DNA from: Saccharopolyspora ipomoeae | GTDB taxonomy: Bacteria; Actinomycetota; Actinomycetes; Mycobacteriales; Pseudonocardiaceae | DNA: 64,000 bases | Direction of reading: 5' to 3' | Assembly: GCF_029952525.1 (NCBI RefSeq) | Contig: NZ_JASAOF010000005.1 | Span: forward strand, 248,001-312,000 | Shown here: positions 16,345-23,869 of the stretch, piece by piece | Layout: each line of letters begins with the position of its first letter | Position numbering within the stretch: position 1 is the stretch's first letter | The notes under the pieces: model-generated | Told to the model about the DNA's origin: nothing | What the model saw: the letters and a program-made list of their open reading frames with translations, nothing else | Database searches by the model: none | Program-made: the position numbers and the translations under genes

Positions 16345-17118
16345 ATGGATCTGGGAATCGCCGGGCGCACCGCGCTGGTGTGCGCCTCGACGGGTGGCCT
16401 GGGCGAGGCGACGGCGCGAGCGCTGGCCGCCGAGGGCGCCCGCGTGGTGGTCTCCGGGCGCCGCGGTGAGCGGGCGCGCGCGATCGCGGACGAACTGCCG
16501 GGTGCGGTCGGCGTGGAGGTGGACCTGACCGCGCCGGGCGGCGCCGAGCGGCTGCTGGCGGAAGCGCAGGACGCGCTGGGGCCGATCGACGTGCTGGTGC
16601 TCAACGGCCCGGGTCCGCGCCCGGCCAGCGCCTCCGAGATCGACCCGGAGGCGACCGCGGAGGCGGTGCAGAACCTGCTGCTGGTTCACCAGAAGCTGGT
16701 CGGCGGGGTGCTGCCGGGGATGCGGGAGCGCCGGTGGGGCCGAATCCTGGCGATCGCCTCCAGCGGCGTCGAAGCGCCGATCCCCAACCTCGCGCTGTCG
16801 AACATCGGGCGCAGCGCCCTGGCGGCGTACCTCAAGAGCCTGTCGATCGACGTGGCCGACGAGGGCGTCACCGCGAACCTGCTGCTGCCCGGCCGGATCG
16901 CCACCGACAGGCTGTCGTCGCTGGACAGCGCCACGGCCGAGCGCGAGCGGCTGCCGGTCGAGGAGGTCCGGGCCCGGGGTGAGGCGGCGATCCCCGCCAA
17001 GCGGTACGGGCAACCGGCCGAGTTCGGCGCCACCGCCGCCTTCCTGTGCAGCGCGCACGCCTCCTACATCACCGGCACCGCGATCCGCTGCGACGGTGGG
17101 CTCGTCCCGACCCTCTGA
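16345..17118 (+). CDS. SDR-fold protein lacking the catalytic Tyr/Lys pair
   Basis: A 257-residue SDR with a near-normal nucleotide motif (CASTGGLGEATA) and the C-terminal TGTAIRCDGGLVP ending. Where classical SDRs have Tyr-x-x-x-Lys, this protein reads NLALSNIGRSAL, with neither residue. VLNGPGP replaces NNAG, while ASSG keeps a Ser. This matches a known divergent beta-ketoacyl-reductase-like SDR subgroup said to lack the full catalytic tetrad. It may still bind NAD(P)H but use other residues, or act non-catalytically. It abuts the DapA-like gene, so it probably works on the same or a following metabolite. Confidence 0.8.
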   Translation: MDLGIAGRTALVCASTGGLGEATARALAAEGARVVVSGRRGERARAIADELPGAVGVEVDLTAPGGAERLLAEAQDALGPIDVLVLNGPGPRPASASEIDPEATAEAVQNLLLVHQKLVGGVLPGMRERRWGRILAIASSGVEAPIPNLALSNIGRSALAAYLKSLSIDVADEGVTANLLLPGRIATDRLSSLDSATAERERLPVEEVRARGEAAIPAKRYGQPAEFGATAAFLCSAHASYITGTAIRCDGGLVPTL

Positions 17119-17147
17119 CCGCACCGGTCGGACCCGAGAACGCAGGT

Positions 17148-17194
17148 GAGGCGTGCCGCGCGGAACGACGGGATTTCTCCGCGCGACACGCCTC
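17148..17194. terminator. Bidirectional hairpin between convergent SDR and esterase genes
   Basis: Arms 17148-17164 and 17178-17194 pair over 17 bp with one mismatch around a 13-base loop. Neither side has a T run. It lies exactly between two converging 3' ends. Confidence 0.65.
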
Positions 17195-17211
17195 GTCCGT
17201 CACCGGGAGTG

Positions 17212-18042
17212 TCAGCCGGTGACGGAGTCCAGGGTCGGCAGGTACGCGTTGGCGTGCCCGTCGACGTCGGGGTGGAACGACTCCTGGATCGGGGTGCTGG
17301 GCCCGTTGATCCACTCGTCGGAGGAGCACACTCCGTGGCCGGCGAAGGCTTCGCGCGGGTCGGCGAAGGAGAACCCGGCGGCCGAGGCTCGGTCGGAGAT
17401 GACCGAGGCGAGCTCGTCGGCGCCCTCGTTGATCCGCTGCCGCTTGTTCTCGGTGTAGAACGGGACCCCGCAGTCGCCCATCTCGTTCAGGCGCGGGTAC
17501 CCGACCACCACGACCTTCGCGTTGGGCGCGGCCTCGCGGATGTTGGCGTAGGTGGTGTCGAGCTTGGCGGGCAGCTCGTCGTGGGCCTTGGCGGTGGCGT
17601 CGCTGACGGCGCTGTCGCAGGCCTCGTCGGTGCCTGCCACGCACCGGGTGACGACGTCGACGAAACCGATGTCGTTGCCACCGATGGAGATGGTGACCAG
17701 GGTGGTGTCCGCGCTGAGCGAGCCGAGCTGATCGGCGTTGACGTCGTCGGTCACCGCACCGGAGCAGGCGGCGAACTCGAAGGCGGCGGCACCGTGCTCG
17801 TCCGCCCACAACTGCGGGTATGCCTTGGGGCTTCGCAGGCAGTCCCCGCTGTCCTCGAAGTAGTCCCGGGTTCCGGTTCCCGAGGCGTAGGAATCGCCCA
17901 GGGCGACGTAGTTCTCGGCGGCGGAGTTCGTGGAGCCGGAATTCTTGGCGGAGAGCGAATCTGCGGCGAAGGCCGGGGCGGCCATGCTCGAGGCGACCGT
18001 GCACGCGGTCACCGCACCGATGAGGTACCTTGCGTGGCGCAT
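17212..18042 (-). CDS. Secreted SGNH/GDSL hydrolase (esterase/lipase)
   Basis: A 276-residue secreted hydrolase. The start MRHARYLIGAVTACTVASSM is a Sec signal peptide ending in APAFA. Block I is ALGDSYASGTGT with the catalytic Ser, ISIGGNDIGF carries the oxyanion-hole Gly-Asn, and ESFHPDVDGHANAY carries the catalytic Asp and His. The paired cysteines suggest disulfides, as in the actinomycete lipase/esterase relatives. ATG at 18042 is preceded by GGAGG six bases upstream. It probably hydrolyses lipid or acetyl esters outside the cell. It is monocistronic and diverges from the aldehyde dehydrogenase. Confidence 0.88.
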   Translation of the reverse strand: MRHARYLIGAVTACTVASSMAAPAFAADSLSAKNSGSTNSAAENYVALGDSYASGTGTRDYFEDSGDCLRSPKAYPQLWADEHGAAAFEFAACSGAVTDDVNADQLGSLSADTTLVTISIGGNDIGFVDVVTRCVAGTDEACDSAVSDATAKAHDELPAKLDTTYANIREAAPNAKVVVVGYPRLNEMGDCGVPFYTENKRQRINEGADELASVISDRASAAGFSFADPREAFAGHGVCSSDEWINGPSTPIQESFHPDVDGHANAYLPTLDSVTG

Positions 18043-18372
18043 GTTTTCCTCCGTTCGGAGCGCGAAAAGCCCCTTCATTCAAGGAACTCCGCACCGAATT
18101 CCGGAGGAATTGGCGAATACCCGCCAGTAACCTAAATTTCCGGCACGCCGAACGGCGCCGTGGTATCCGCCATCGGAACAATTCCGGGAATCGATTTCCC
18201 CGGATTTCCCACGAACCGGCGCATCGGGGAGTTCCGGGGAGGCTCCGAACGGGTTCGCAAGACGCACGTACGTTTTGTTCGAATTCGTACGATTGCAGCA
18301 GGCACAGCGCGTCTCGACGTGGCATAGTTCTATGCCTCCCGGCACCCCATCCCCATGTTCTGAGGAGGGCGT
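18043..18372. other. Divergent intergenic region, esterase/aldehyde dehydrogenase
   Basis: These 330 bases hold no gene. They contain CGTACG at 18267-18272 and again at 18286-18291, GAATTC between them, and the strong dyad at 18321-18336. The lower GC around 18270-18295 fits a promoter zone. Confidence 0.5.
18321..18336. promoter_or_regulatory. Operator-like dyad before the aldehyde dehydrogenase
   Basis: GGCATAGTTCTATGCC has perfect 7-bp arms around two bases and ends 36 bp before the start codon at 18373. Position and symmetry fit a repressor site for the aldehyde dehydrogenase gene. No regulator gene is adjacent. Confidence 0.5.
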
Positions 18373-19932
18373 ATGACACTCCGGGTTCCCGATCACCGCA
18401 CCGCTGCGGCGGTGCTGTCGCGAGTCGCCGCCGCGGTTCCGGAGGCCTTCGACGGCGGTGTCCCCCGCAACCTCATCGACGGCGACTGGCAAGCCGTCGG
18501 CGAACCCGCGCCGCAGGTGACCCCGGTGGACGGCACCGTCTTCTCCCAGCTGCCCAAGATCGACGCCGACACCGCGCAGGACGCGGTGCACGCCGCGTCC
18601 CGCGCGCACCTGTCGTGGGCCCAGACCACCTACGACAAGCGGCGCGAAGCGGTGGTCAGCGCCGTGGAGGCGATGGCGCAGGTCCGCGATGACCTGGCGC
18701 TGCTGCTCGCCTGGGAGATCGGCAAGCCGTGGAAGCTCGCCTGCGCCGACGTCGACCGCTGCCTCGACGGCGTGCGCTGGTACGCCGACAACACCGAGCA
18801 GATGCTCAACCAGGACGTGGAGGGCGCCCCCTACAAGCGCCAGCCGCTGCCGGGCCCGGTCAGCAACATCGCCAGCTGGAACTACCCGATGAGCGTCCTG
18901 GTGCACGCCGAGCTGGTGCAGCTGCTCGCGGGCAACGCCGTCATCGCCAAGACCCCCACCCAGGGCGGGGCGGTGACGCTGACCGTCGCGCACGCGCTGA
19001 TGGCGCGCGCCGGGCTCCCGGCCACGCTGCTCTCCGGCGACGGCTCGGCGCTGTCGGATCCGCTGGTGCGCTCGCCCGAGGTGGGCGCGCTCGCCTTCGT
19101 CGGCGGCCGCTCCAACGGTGGCAAGATCGCCGCGCAGCTGGTCGACACGGGCAAGCGGCACATGCTGGAGCAGGAGGGCCTCAACACCTGGGGGCTGTGG
19201 GAGTTCTCCGATTGGGACGGCCTGAGCGCGCACCTGCGCAAGGGTTTCGAGTACGCCAAGCAGCGCTGCACCGCCTATCCGCGCTTCGTCGTGCAGCGCA
19301 AGCTGGTGGACAAGTTCCTGGCCACCTACCTGCCCGTGGTCCAGTCGGTGCGCTTCGGCCACCCGCTGGCGAGCGAGAACGACGAGCCGCCCGCGCTGGA
19401 CTTCGGCCCGCTGATCTCCGCGGCGAAGGCCGCCGAGCTGGAGGGCAGAGTCGCCGAGGCCCTGCGGCACGGCGCGGTCCCGCTGCACCACGGCGACCGC
19501 TCCCACGGCCACTTCCTGGAGGGTCAGGACGTCTCGGCGTACGCGGCCCCGGTGACGCTGCTGGCCCCTCCCGGGGCGAGCCGGCTCATGCACGAGGAAC
19601 CGTTCGGGCCGGTGGACACGATCGTCGTCGTCGACACCGAGGCCGAGCTGCTGGCGCAGATGAACGCCTCCAACGGTGCTCTGGTGGCCACCATCGCCTG
19701 CGACGACGAGGCGTTCGCCGCCGAGCTCTCCGAGCACGTCCAGGCGTTCAAGGTGGGCATCAACAAGCCGCGTTCGCGCGGTGACCGGGACGAGCCGTTC
19801 GGCGGCAGGGGCGCGTCGTGGAAGGGCGCTTTCGTCGGCGGCCAGCACCTGGTGCACGCGGTGACCCAGGGGCCTCCGGGCGAACAGCTCTACGGCAACT
19901 TCCCGGGCCACCACCGCTATCCGCAGACCTGA
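18373..19932 (+). CDS. Aldehyde dehydrogenase family protein
   Basis: A 519-residue NAD(P)-dependent aldehyde dehydrogenase. PGPVSNIASWNYPMS is the N-terminal cofactor region, AFVGGRSNGGKIA the glycine motif, and KQRCTAYPRFVVQ carries the catalytic Cys. The general-base Glu region reads MLEQEGLNTWGLW instead of the usual ELGGK, a departure that may alter cofactor or substrate handling. HEEPFGPV and NKPRSRGDRDEPFGG lie near the C-terminus. The product would be a carboxylic acid. AGGAGG precedes the ATG. It could supply the semialdehyde oxidation step for the nearby DapA-like enzyme and dehydrogenase subunits; this is inference. Confidence 0.85.
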   Translation: MTLRVPDHRTAAAVLSRVAAAVPEAFDGGVPRNLIDGDWQAVGEPAPQVTPVDGTVFSQLPKIDADTAQDAVHAASRAHLSWAQTTYDKRREAVVSAVEAMAQVRDDLALLLAWEIGKPWKLACADVDRCLDGVRWYADNTEQMLNQDVEGAPYKRQPLPGPVSNIASWNYPMSVLVHAELVQLLAGNAVIAKTPTQGGAVTLTVAHALMARAGLPATLLSGDGSALSDPLVRSPEVGALAFVGGRSNGGKIAAQLVDTGKRHMLEQEGLNTWGLWEFSDWDGLSAHLRKGFEYAKQRCTAYPRFVVQRKLVDKFLATYLPVVQSVRFGHPLASENDEPPALDFGPLISAAKAAELEGRVAEALRHGAVPLHHGDRSHGHFLEGQDVSAYAAPVTLLAPPGASRLMHEEPFGPVDTIVVVDTEAELLAQMNASNGALVATIACDDEAFAAELSEHVQAFKVGINKPRSRGDRDEPFGGRGASWKGAFVGGQHLVHAVTQGPPGEQLYGNFPGHHRYPQT

Positions 19933-19944
19933 TTGCGGCGCGAG

Positions 19945-19982
19945 CGAACGGGGAATCCCGCTGCGGCGGGGTTCCCCGTTCG
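19945..19982. terminator. Bidirectional hairpin between convergent genes
   Basis: Arms 19945-19961 and 19966-19982 pair over 17 bp with one G-T type mismatch around TGCG. It separates the aldehyde dehydrogenase (plus) and FAD oxidoreductase (minus) 3' ends. No T tract follows. Confidence 0.7.
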
Positions 19983-20026
19983 TGTTCCCGGGATCTCCCA
20001 CCTGCGCAACACCGCGACGGGCTCGG

Positions 20027-21292
20027 TCAGCCCCTGAGCAGATCCTCGGCGAGCTCGTCGGCGTTGCGGCCGCACATGCGGCCCTGGCAGCGGCCCAGTC
20101 CGACCCGGCAGGACATCTTCAGCGAACGCGCGTCCCGCCGGGTGCGGGCGCTGTCCCGGAGGGCCTGGTACGGCACCTCCTCGCAGCGGCACACCAGGGT
20201 CTGCGGGGTGAGCCAGGCGTTCCAGTCCTCGCCGATGCGGGTCGCCGAGGCCATCGCACGACCGAACCTCCGTCCACATCGGACCACGAGTGACGCTCGG
20301 CGCACGTGCTTCCCGACCTCGTTCCAGGTGGTGGCGCCGACGTGGACGGCAGCCGCGAGTCCGGCGACGGCGCCTTCCGCGGCCGCGGCCCGGGAACCAG
20401 CGATCCCGGTGGTCTCGCCGGCCGCGAACACCCACGGCACGGACGTGCGCTGGGTGACGTCGACCCACACGAACCCGTCCCGCAGGTCGCAGCCGACGGT
20501 CTGGGCGAGTTCGAGCCTGGGCACCAGCCCGTGGGCGACGCAGATCGCGTCGACAGCGATCCGGCGGTGCGTGCCGGGGACCGGACGCCAGCGGGCGTCG
20601 AGCTTGGCGACGACGGCCTCCCGCACCCGGTCGTCGCCGAGCGCCTCCACCACGCCCGCGCGCGTCCGGAACTGGGTGTTGCCGAGGAGCCTGCGAAGGT
20701 ATCCGGCGAGCCCGGCGAGCTTGTCCCACTGACCGGCCAGGGTCGGCGCGCGCCGCAACCACGCGCCCGCGCTGCCGGCGTCGAGCACCGCCACCACGTC
20801 GGCGCCGACCTCCAGCAGCGACTCGGTCACCGGCAGCAGCACCGGACCCGCCCCGGCCACCAGCACCCTGCCGCCCACGGCGATCCGCTGCTCCCGGGCC
20901 AGCGCCTGCGCGGCACCGGCGGTGAACACGCCGGGGAGCTCCCAGCCGGGGAAGGGCAGCACCCGGTCGTGCGCGCCGGTGGCGAGCACGAGCGCGTCGG
21001 CGCGCGCGGTCTCGCAGGTCTCGCCGTCGTGCACGTGGACGGTGCGACCGTCCAGCGAGCGGACGCTGCCCGTCAGGAGCCGGATGCGCGGATGGCTGCG
21101 GATCTGCTGGTCCAGGAACGCGAAACCGCGCTGGTCGCGCCGCTTCCGGGCGGCGCCGAACTCCGGCGCCGGGTGGTGCTGGCCGCGCGGGGAACGCGCG
21201 GGGTCGACGAGCAGCACGTCGGCACCGGCTCGGGCGGCGCGCACGGCAGCGGTCATGCCCGCGGGCCCGGCGCCGACGACCACGACGCTCAT
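20027..21292 (-). CDS. FAD/NAD(P)-binding dehydrogenase subunit with BFD-like [2Fe-2S] C-terminus
   Basis: A 421-residue flavoprotein. SVVVVGAGPAGMTAAVRAAR is the FAD motif, GRVLVAGAGPVLLP the second dinucleotide site, and WVFAAGETTGIAGS the family C-terminal motif. The tail (about 355-421) has VCRCEE and then CRVGLGRCQGRMCG, a Cys pattern for a BFD-like iron-sulfur domain. This matches the large subunit of D-hydroxyproline dehydrogenase, octopine/nopaline oxidase and hydrogen cyanide synthase HcnB. ATG at 21292 overlaps the stop of the 2Fe-2S subunit gene. The usual third DAO-type subunit is not adjacent; the DAO-like proteins at 7.9 and 10.5 kb are possible partners. Confidence 0.85.
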   Translation of the reverse strand: MSVVVVGAGPAGMTAAVRAARAGADVLLVDPARSPRGQHHPAPEFGAARKRRDQRGFAFLDQQIRSHPRIRLLTGSVRSLDGRTVHVHDGETCETARADALVLATGAHDRVLPFPGWELPGVFTAGAAQALAREQRIAVGGRVLVAGAGPVLLPVTESLLEVGADVVAVLDAGSAGAWLRRAPTLAGQWDKLAGLAGYLRRLLGNTQFRTRAGVVEALGDDRVREAVVAKLDARWRPVPGTHRRIAVDAICVAHGLVPRLELAQTVGCDLRDGFVWVDVTQRTSVPWVFAAGETTGIAGSRAAAAEGAVAGLAAAVHVGATTWNEVGKHVRRASLVVRCGRRFGRAMASATRIGEDWNAWLTPQTLVCRCEEVPYQALRDSARTRRDARSLKMSCRVGLGRCQGRMCGRNADELAEDLLRG

Positions 21293-21612
21293 CGCGTTCC
21301 CGGACCTCGGGTGCTGATCACGTCGCCGGGTTCGACCGCGCGCAGGCAGGCCCGCACGTCCGGTGTCCCGTTGACCACCAGCACGCACTCCGAGCACACG
21401 CCGATGCCGCAGAACAGCCCGCGCCTGCGGTCCGGTCCGCGAGTCCGGCCGGTCTCCCGCCAGCTGGTCACGCCGAGCGACATCAGCACGGCGGCGACGG
21501 TCTGCCCGGCCCGCGCGGTGACCCGGCGCCCGTCGACCTCGACGGCGAACCGGGCCTGGTGCCGGGGTCGTGAGGGGTCCAGGTGGGCGGGCAGCAGGTA
21601 CGGTCCGGTCAA
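21289..21612 (-). CDS. Small [2Fe-2S] ferredoxin-like subunit (HcnA/OoxA type)
   Basis: A 107-residue protein with FAVEVDGRRVTARAGQTVAAVL followed by LFCGIGVCSECVLVV and VRACLR, giving a C-x4-C-x2-C plus downstream Cys plant-ferredoxin cluster. It is the small subunit of the heteromeric dehydrogenase whose FAD subunit follows with a four-base overlap. The start is a TTG at 21612 with GGGAGGT about eight bases upstream. It passes electrons from the flavin subunits in hydroxyproline, opine or glycine oxidation in related systems. The substrate here is not shown by the sequence. Confidence 0.83.
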   Translation of the reverse strand: MTGPYLLPAHLDPSRPRHQARFAVEVDGRRVTARAGQTVAAVLMSLGVTSWRETGRTRGPDRRRGLFCGIGVCSECVLVVNGTPDVRACLRAVEPGDVISTRGPGTR

Positions 21613-21745
21613 CGGCCGCCACCTCCCGGCTAGAGCAACTCCGACAGATCCGAGTCCGACGCCGGAAATTCAACTGCCCCAGCCGTGATCGCGCATCAAT
21701 CCATCGGTGTAGGCCCGTCAGACATGGGACTGAGGCGAAGAAGCA

Positions 21746-21794
21746 GCCGTCCCCGGCAGCCACCGCCTGCGCTGCAGCGGCTGCCGGGGACGGC
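21746..21794 (-). terminator. Strong hairpin downstream of the M28 peptidase
   Basis: Perfect 16-bp arms at 21746-21761 and 21779-21794 with a 17-base loop. On the minus strand it lies 34 bases after the M28 stop and is followed by TGCTTCTTCG, moderately T-rich. Confidence 0.7.
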
Positions 21795-21827
21795 CTTTCC
21801 CTCTCCCGATGGTCCGGCGTTCCCCGT

Positions 21828-22817
21828 CTACGGCTGGGGGAACTGGGCGGCGTAGGTCTTCACCGCGTTGGTGATGGCTGCGAAGTTGCGTTCCAGGGCC
21901 TGGGTGTCGACGTTGTCGACGGTGTCGCAGGACTGGTGGTAGCAGGCGTCGAACGCCTCACCTGCCCGGCCGCCCCACTTCTCGGCCTGCTCGGGGCTCT
22001 TGGTCTCCTCGGCGCCGGTGAAGGTGCCGCCCGCCGGGATGCCGACCTCGATGAACGGGCCGTAGTCGGAACGACCGTCGAAGTCGGTCCCCTCCGCCGG
22101 TGCACCCGCCTGGGCCAGGGAATCGTTGAGCAGCTTCTCGATCTGCGCCGATCCCTCGGGCCCCGGGCCCGCGCCGACTCCGTCCGAGTCGTCGCCGTCG
22201 TAGGTGAAGTACCCGGCGTTGGGCGAGCCGACCATGTCGAAGTTCAGGTAGGCGGCGATCTTCCCGCGCTCGGCTTCCGGCAGCGTCTCCACGTAGTGGG
22301 TGGAGCCGACCAGGCCTTCCTCCTCCGCGCCCCAGAAGGCGAAGCGGAGCTTGTTGGTCGGAGTCTCGCCGCCGGCCGCGTAGTCCAGCGCGGCCTGCAG
22401 GATCGCGGCCGAGCCGGTGCCGTTGTCGTTGATGCCGGGCCCGTCGCCGACGCTGTCGAGGTGAGCGCCGAACATGACGACGTTGTTGGCGTCGCCGCCG
22501 GGGGTGTCGGCGATCAGGTTGTAGGTGGTGCCGCCCATGGACGGGAACTCCTGGACCGAGGTGGTGAACCCGGCCTGGTCGAGCTGTCCCCTGATGTAGT
22601 CCAGCGAGGCCTGGTAGCCGGGCGTGCCGGAGGCCCGGTTGCCGTTGTTGGCGCCGGCGATGTTCTGCAGCTCCTGGAGGTGGTCCTGCACCGCCAGCAC
22701 CCCGGCGCGCGGGGTGGCTCGGTGGGTCGAGCTCTCGGCCACAGCGGCGGTGGGCAGCACCAGCGCCGCGGCCGCGGCCAGGGCCGCAGCGGTGGCGAGC
22801 ATCGGTCGATCAGACAT
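21828..22817 (-). CDS. Secreted M28-family zinc aminopeptidase
   Basis: A 329-residue secreted metallopeptidase similar to Streptomyces griseus aminopeptidase. The signal peptide begins MSDRPMLATAAALAAAAALV and ends near AAVAES. The zinc ligands are visible: His in MFGAHLDSV, Asp in GINDNGTGS, Glu in GAEEEGLVGS (with the catalytic Glu beside it), Asp in NFDMVGS, and His in CYHQSCDTVDN, flanked by a likely disulfide pair. It removes N-terminal residues from extracellular peptides. ATG at 22817 follows AAGGGGA; the open frame continues upstream without a ribosome site. Confidence 0.88.
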   Translation of the reverse strand: MSDRPMLATAAALAAAAALVLPTAAVAESSTHRATPRAGVLAVQDHLQELQNIAGANNGNRASGTPGYQASLDYIRGQLDQAGFTTSVQEFPSMGGTTYNLIADTPGGDANNVVMFGAHLDSVGDGPGINDNGTGSAAILQAALDYAAGGETPTNKLRFAFWGAEEEGLVGSTHYVETLPEAERGKIAAYLNFDMVGSPNAGYFTYDGDDSDGVGAGPGPEGSAQIEKLLNDSLAQAGAPAEGTDFDGRSDYGPFIEVGIPAGGTFTGAEETKSPEQAEKWGGRAGEAFDACYHQSCDTVDNVDTQALERNFAAITNAVKTYAAQFPQP

Positions 22818-23221
22818 CCCGCGATCCCCTTCGTCGAGGTCGGTTCTCAATCGATCTCGTAGTCGCACGGCGAAGGTATCGGCGGGCATCCGGGCGAAGT
22901 CGGTTTTGACCAGAAGTCGCCGAACGAACGCGTTTTTCCCGTATTCCGCAGGAGTCTCACAACGCGAGCGATCTCCCTGCGATCGTCGGGTGACGTGCTG
23001 AGCCGTTCGGGGGAATCGGGTCCGCGCAGCTCGCGTTGTTCTCGCGGCCTCGCTGAGGCAAGCTGGACGCGCACCTGGTCACGGCGTCGTGGCCGACGTC
23101 CTGGTGATCGGACCGGCCGACCGGAGCGCGCGGTCCGGCTGTGGCAGGCGCTGCCAGGACTGGATAAGGTCCCGACTTCGGTTGAAGATCATTTTCCCGC
23201 GTCCCCAGGGAGGTACCGCAC
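22818..23221. other. Divergent intergenic region, M28 peptidase/idi
   Basis: 404 bases without a convincing gene. A -10-like TAAGGT at 23165-23170 could serve idi, with a poor -35. The stretch 22915-22975 has several short A/T-richer patches that could hold the peptidase promoter. I see no clear operator. Confidence 0.4.
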
Positions 23222-23800
23222 GTGGAACAGGTGGTCCTGCTCGACGAAGCAGGTCAGGCTATTGGCGTCGAGGACAAGGCGACCGTGCACCACCAGGAGA
23301 CGCCGCTGCACCTGGCGTTCTCCTGCTACGTGTTCAACGATCGCGGCGAATTCCTGCTGACCCAGCGGGCTCACCACAAGAAGACCTTCCCCAGCGTGTG
23401 GACCAACAGCTGCTGCGGCCACCCGGCTCCCGATGAGGAGATGAAGGCCGCCATCACCCGCCGTCTCGGCGAGGAGCTCGGCCTGGCCGTGCGCGGTCTC
23501 GAACTGGCGCTGCCCGCGTTCCGCTACCGCGCCACGATGGACAACGGCGTCGCGGAGAACGAGATGTGCCCGGTGTTCGTCGCTTTCACCGACAGCGCCG
23601 CGCAGCCCAACGCCGACGAGGTCGCCGAGACCCGCTGGGTGCAGTGGAAGGAGTTCAGCACGGGCGTGCTCTCCGGCGACACCGAGGTCTCGCCGTGGTG
23701 CGCGCTGCAGGTCCGCGAGCTCACCGAGCTCGGACCGGAACCCGCGCAGTGGCCCGACGGCGACCCGGCGAAGCTCCCGCCCGCCGCGCACGTCGCCTGA
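23222..23800 (+). CDS. idi: Isopentenyl-diphosphate delta-isomerase, type I
   Basis: A 192-residue NUDIX-fold isomerase that interconverts isopentenyl and dimethylallyl diphosphate for isoprenoid synthesis. The hallmark TNSCCGHP carries the catalytic Cys, the NUDIX box reads ITRRLGEELGLAV, and NEMCPVFVA carries the catalytic Glu. His residues in HHQETPLHLAF and QRAHHKK supply metal ligands. Length and motifs fit the bacterial type I enzyme. The GTG start follows GGGAGG. It stands alone, convergent with the ACT-GNAT gene. Confidence 0.95.
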   Translation: MEQVVLLDEAGQAIGVEDKATVHHQETPLHLAFSCYVFNDRGEFLLTQRAHHKKTFPSVWTNSCCGHPAPDEEMKAAITRRLGEELGLAVRGLELALPAFRYRATMDNGVAENEMCPVFVAFTDSAAQPNADEVAETRWVQWKEFSTGVLSGDTEVSPWCALQVRELTELGPEPAQWPDGDPAKLPPAAHVA

Positions 23801-23820
23801 GCGGCGTTCGAAGATCTCGG

Positions 23821-23854
23821 GACAGCCCCGGATTCGCGCGAATCCGGGGCTGTC
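23821..23854. terminator. Perfect 34-bp palindrome between idi and the ACT-GNAT gene
   Basis: Two 17-bp arms meet with no spacer and pair completely. It lies between convergent 3' ends 16 bp apart from the next stop, without a T tract, so it probably ends transcription from both sides. Confidence 0.75.
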
Positions 23855-23869
23855 GTCCGCCTGGGAACG

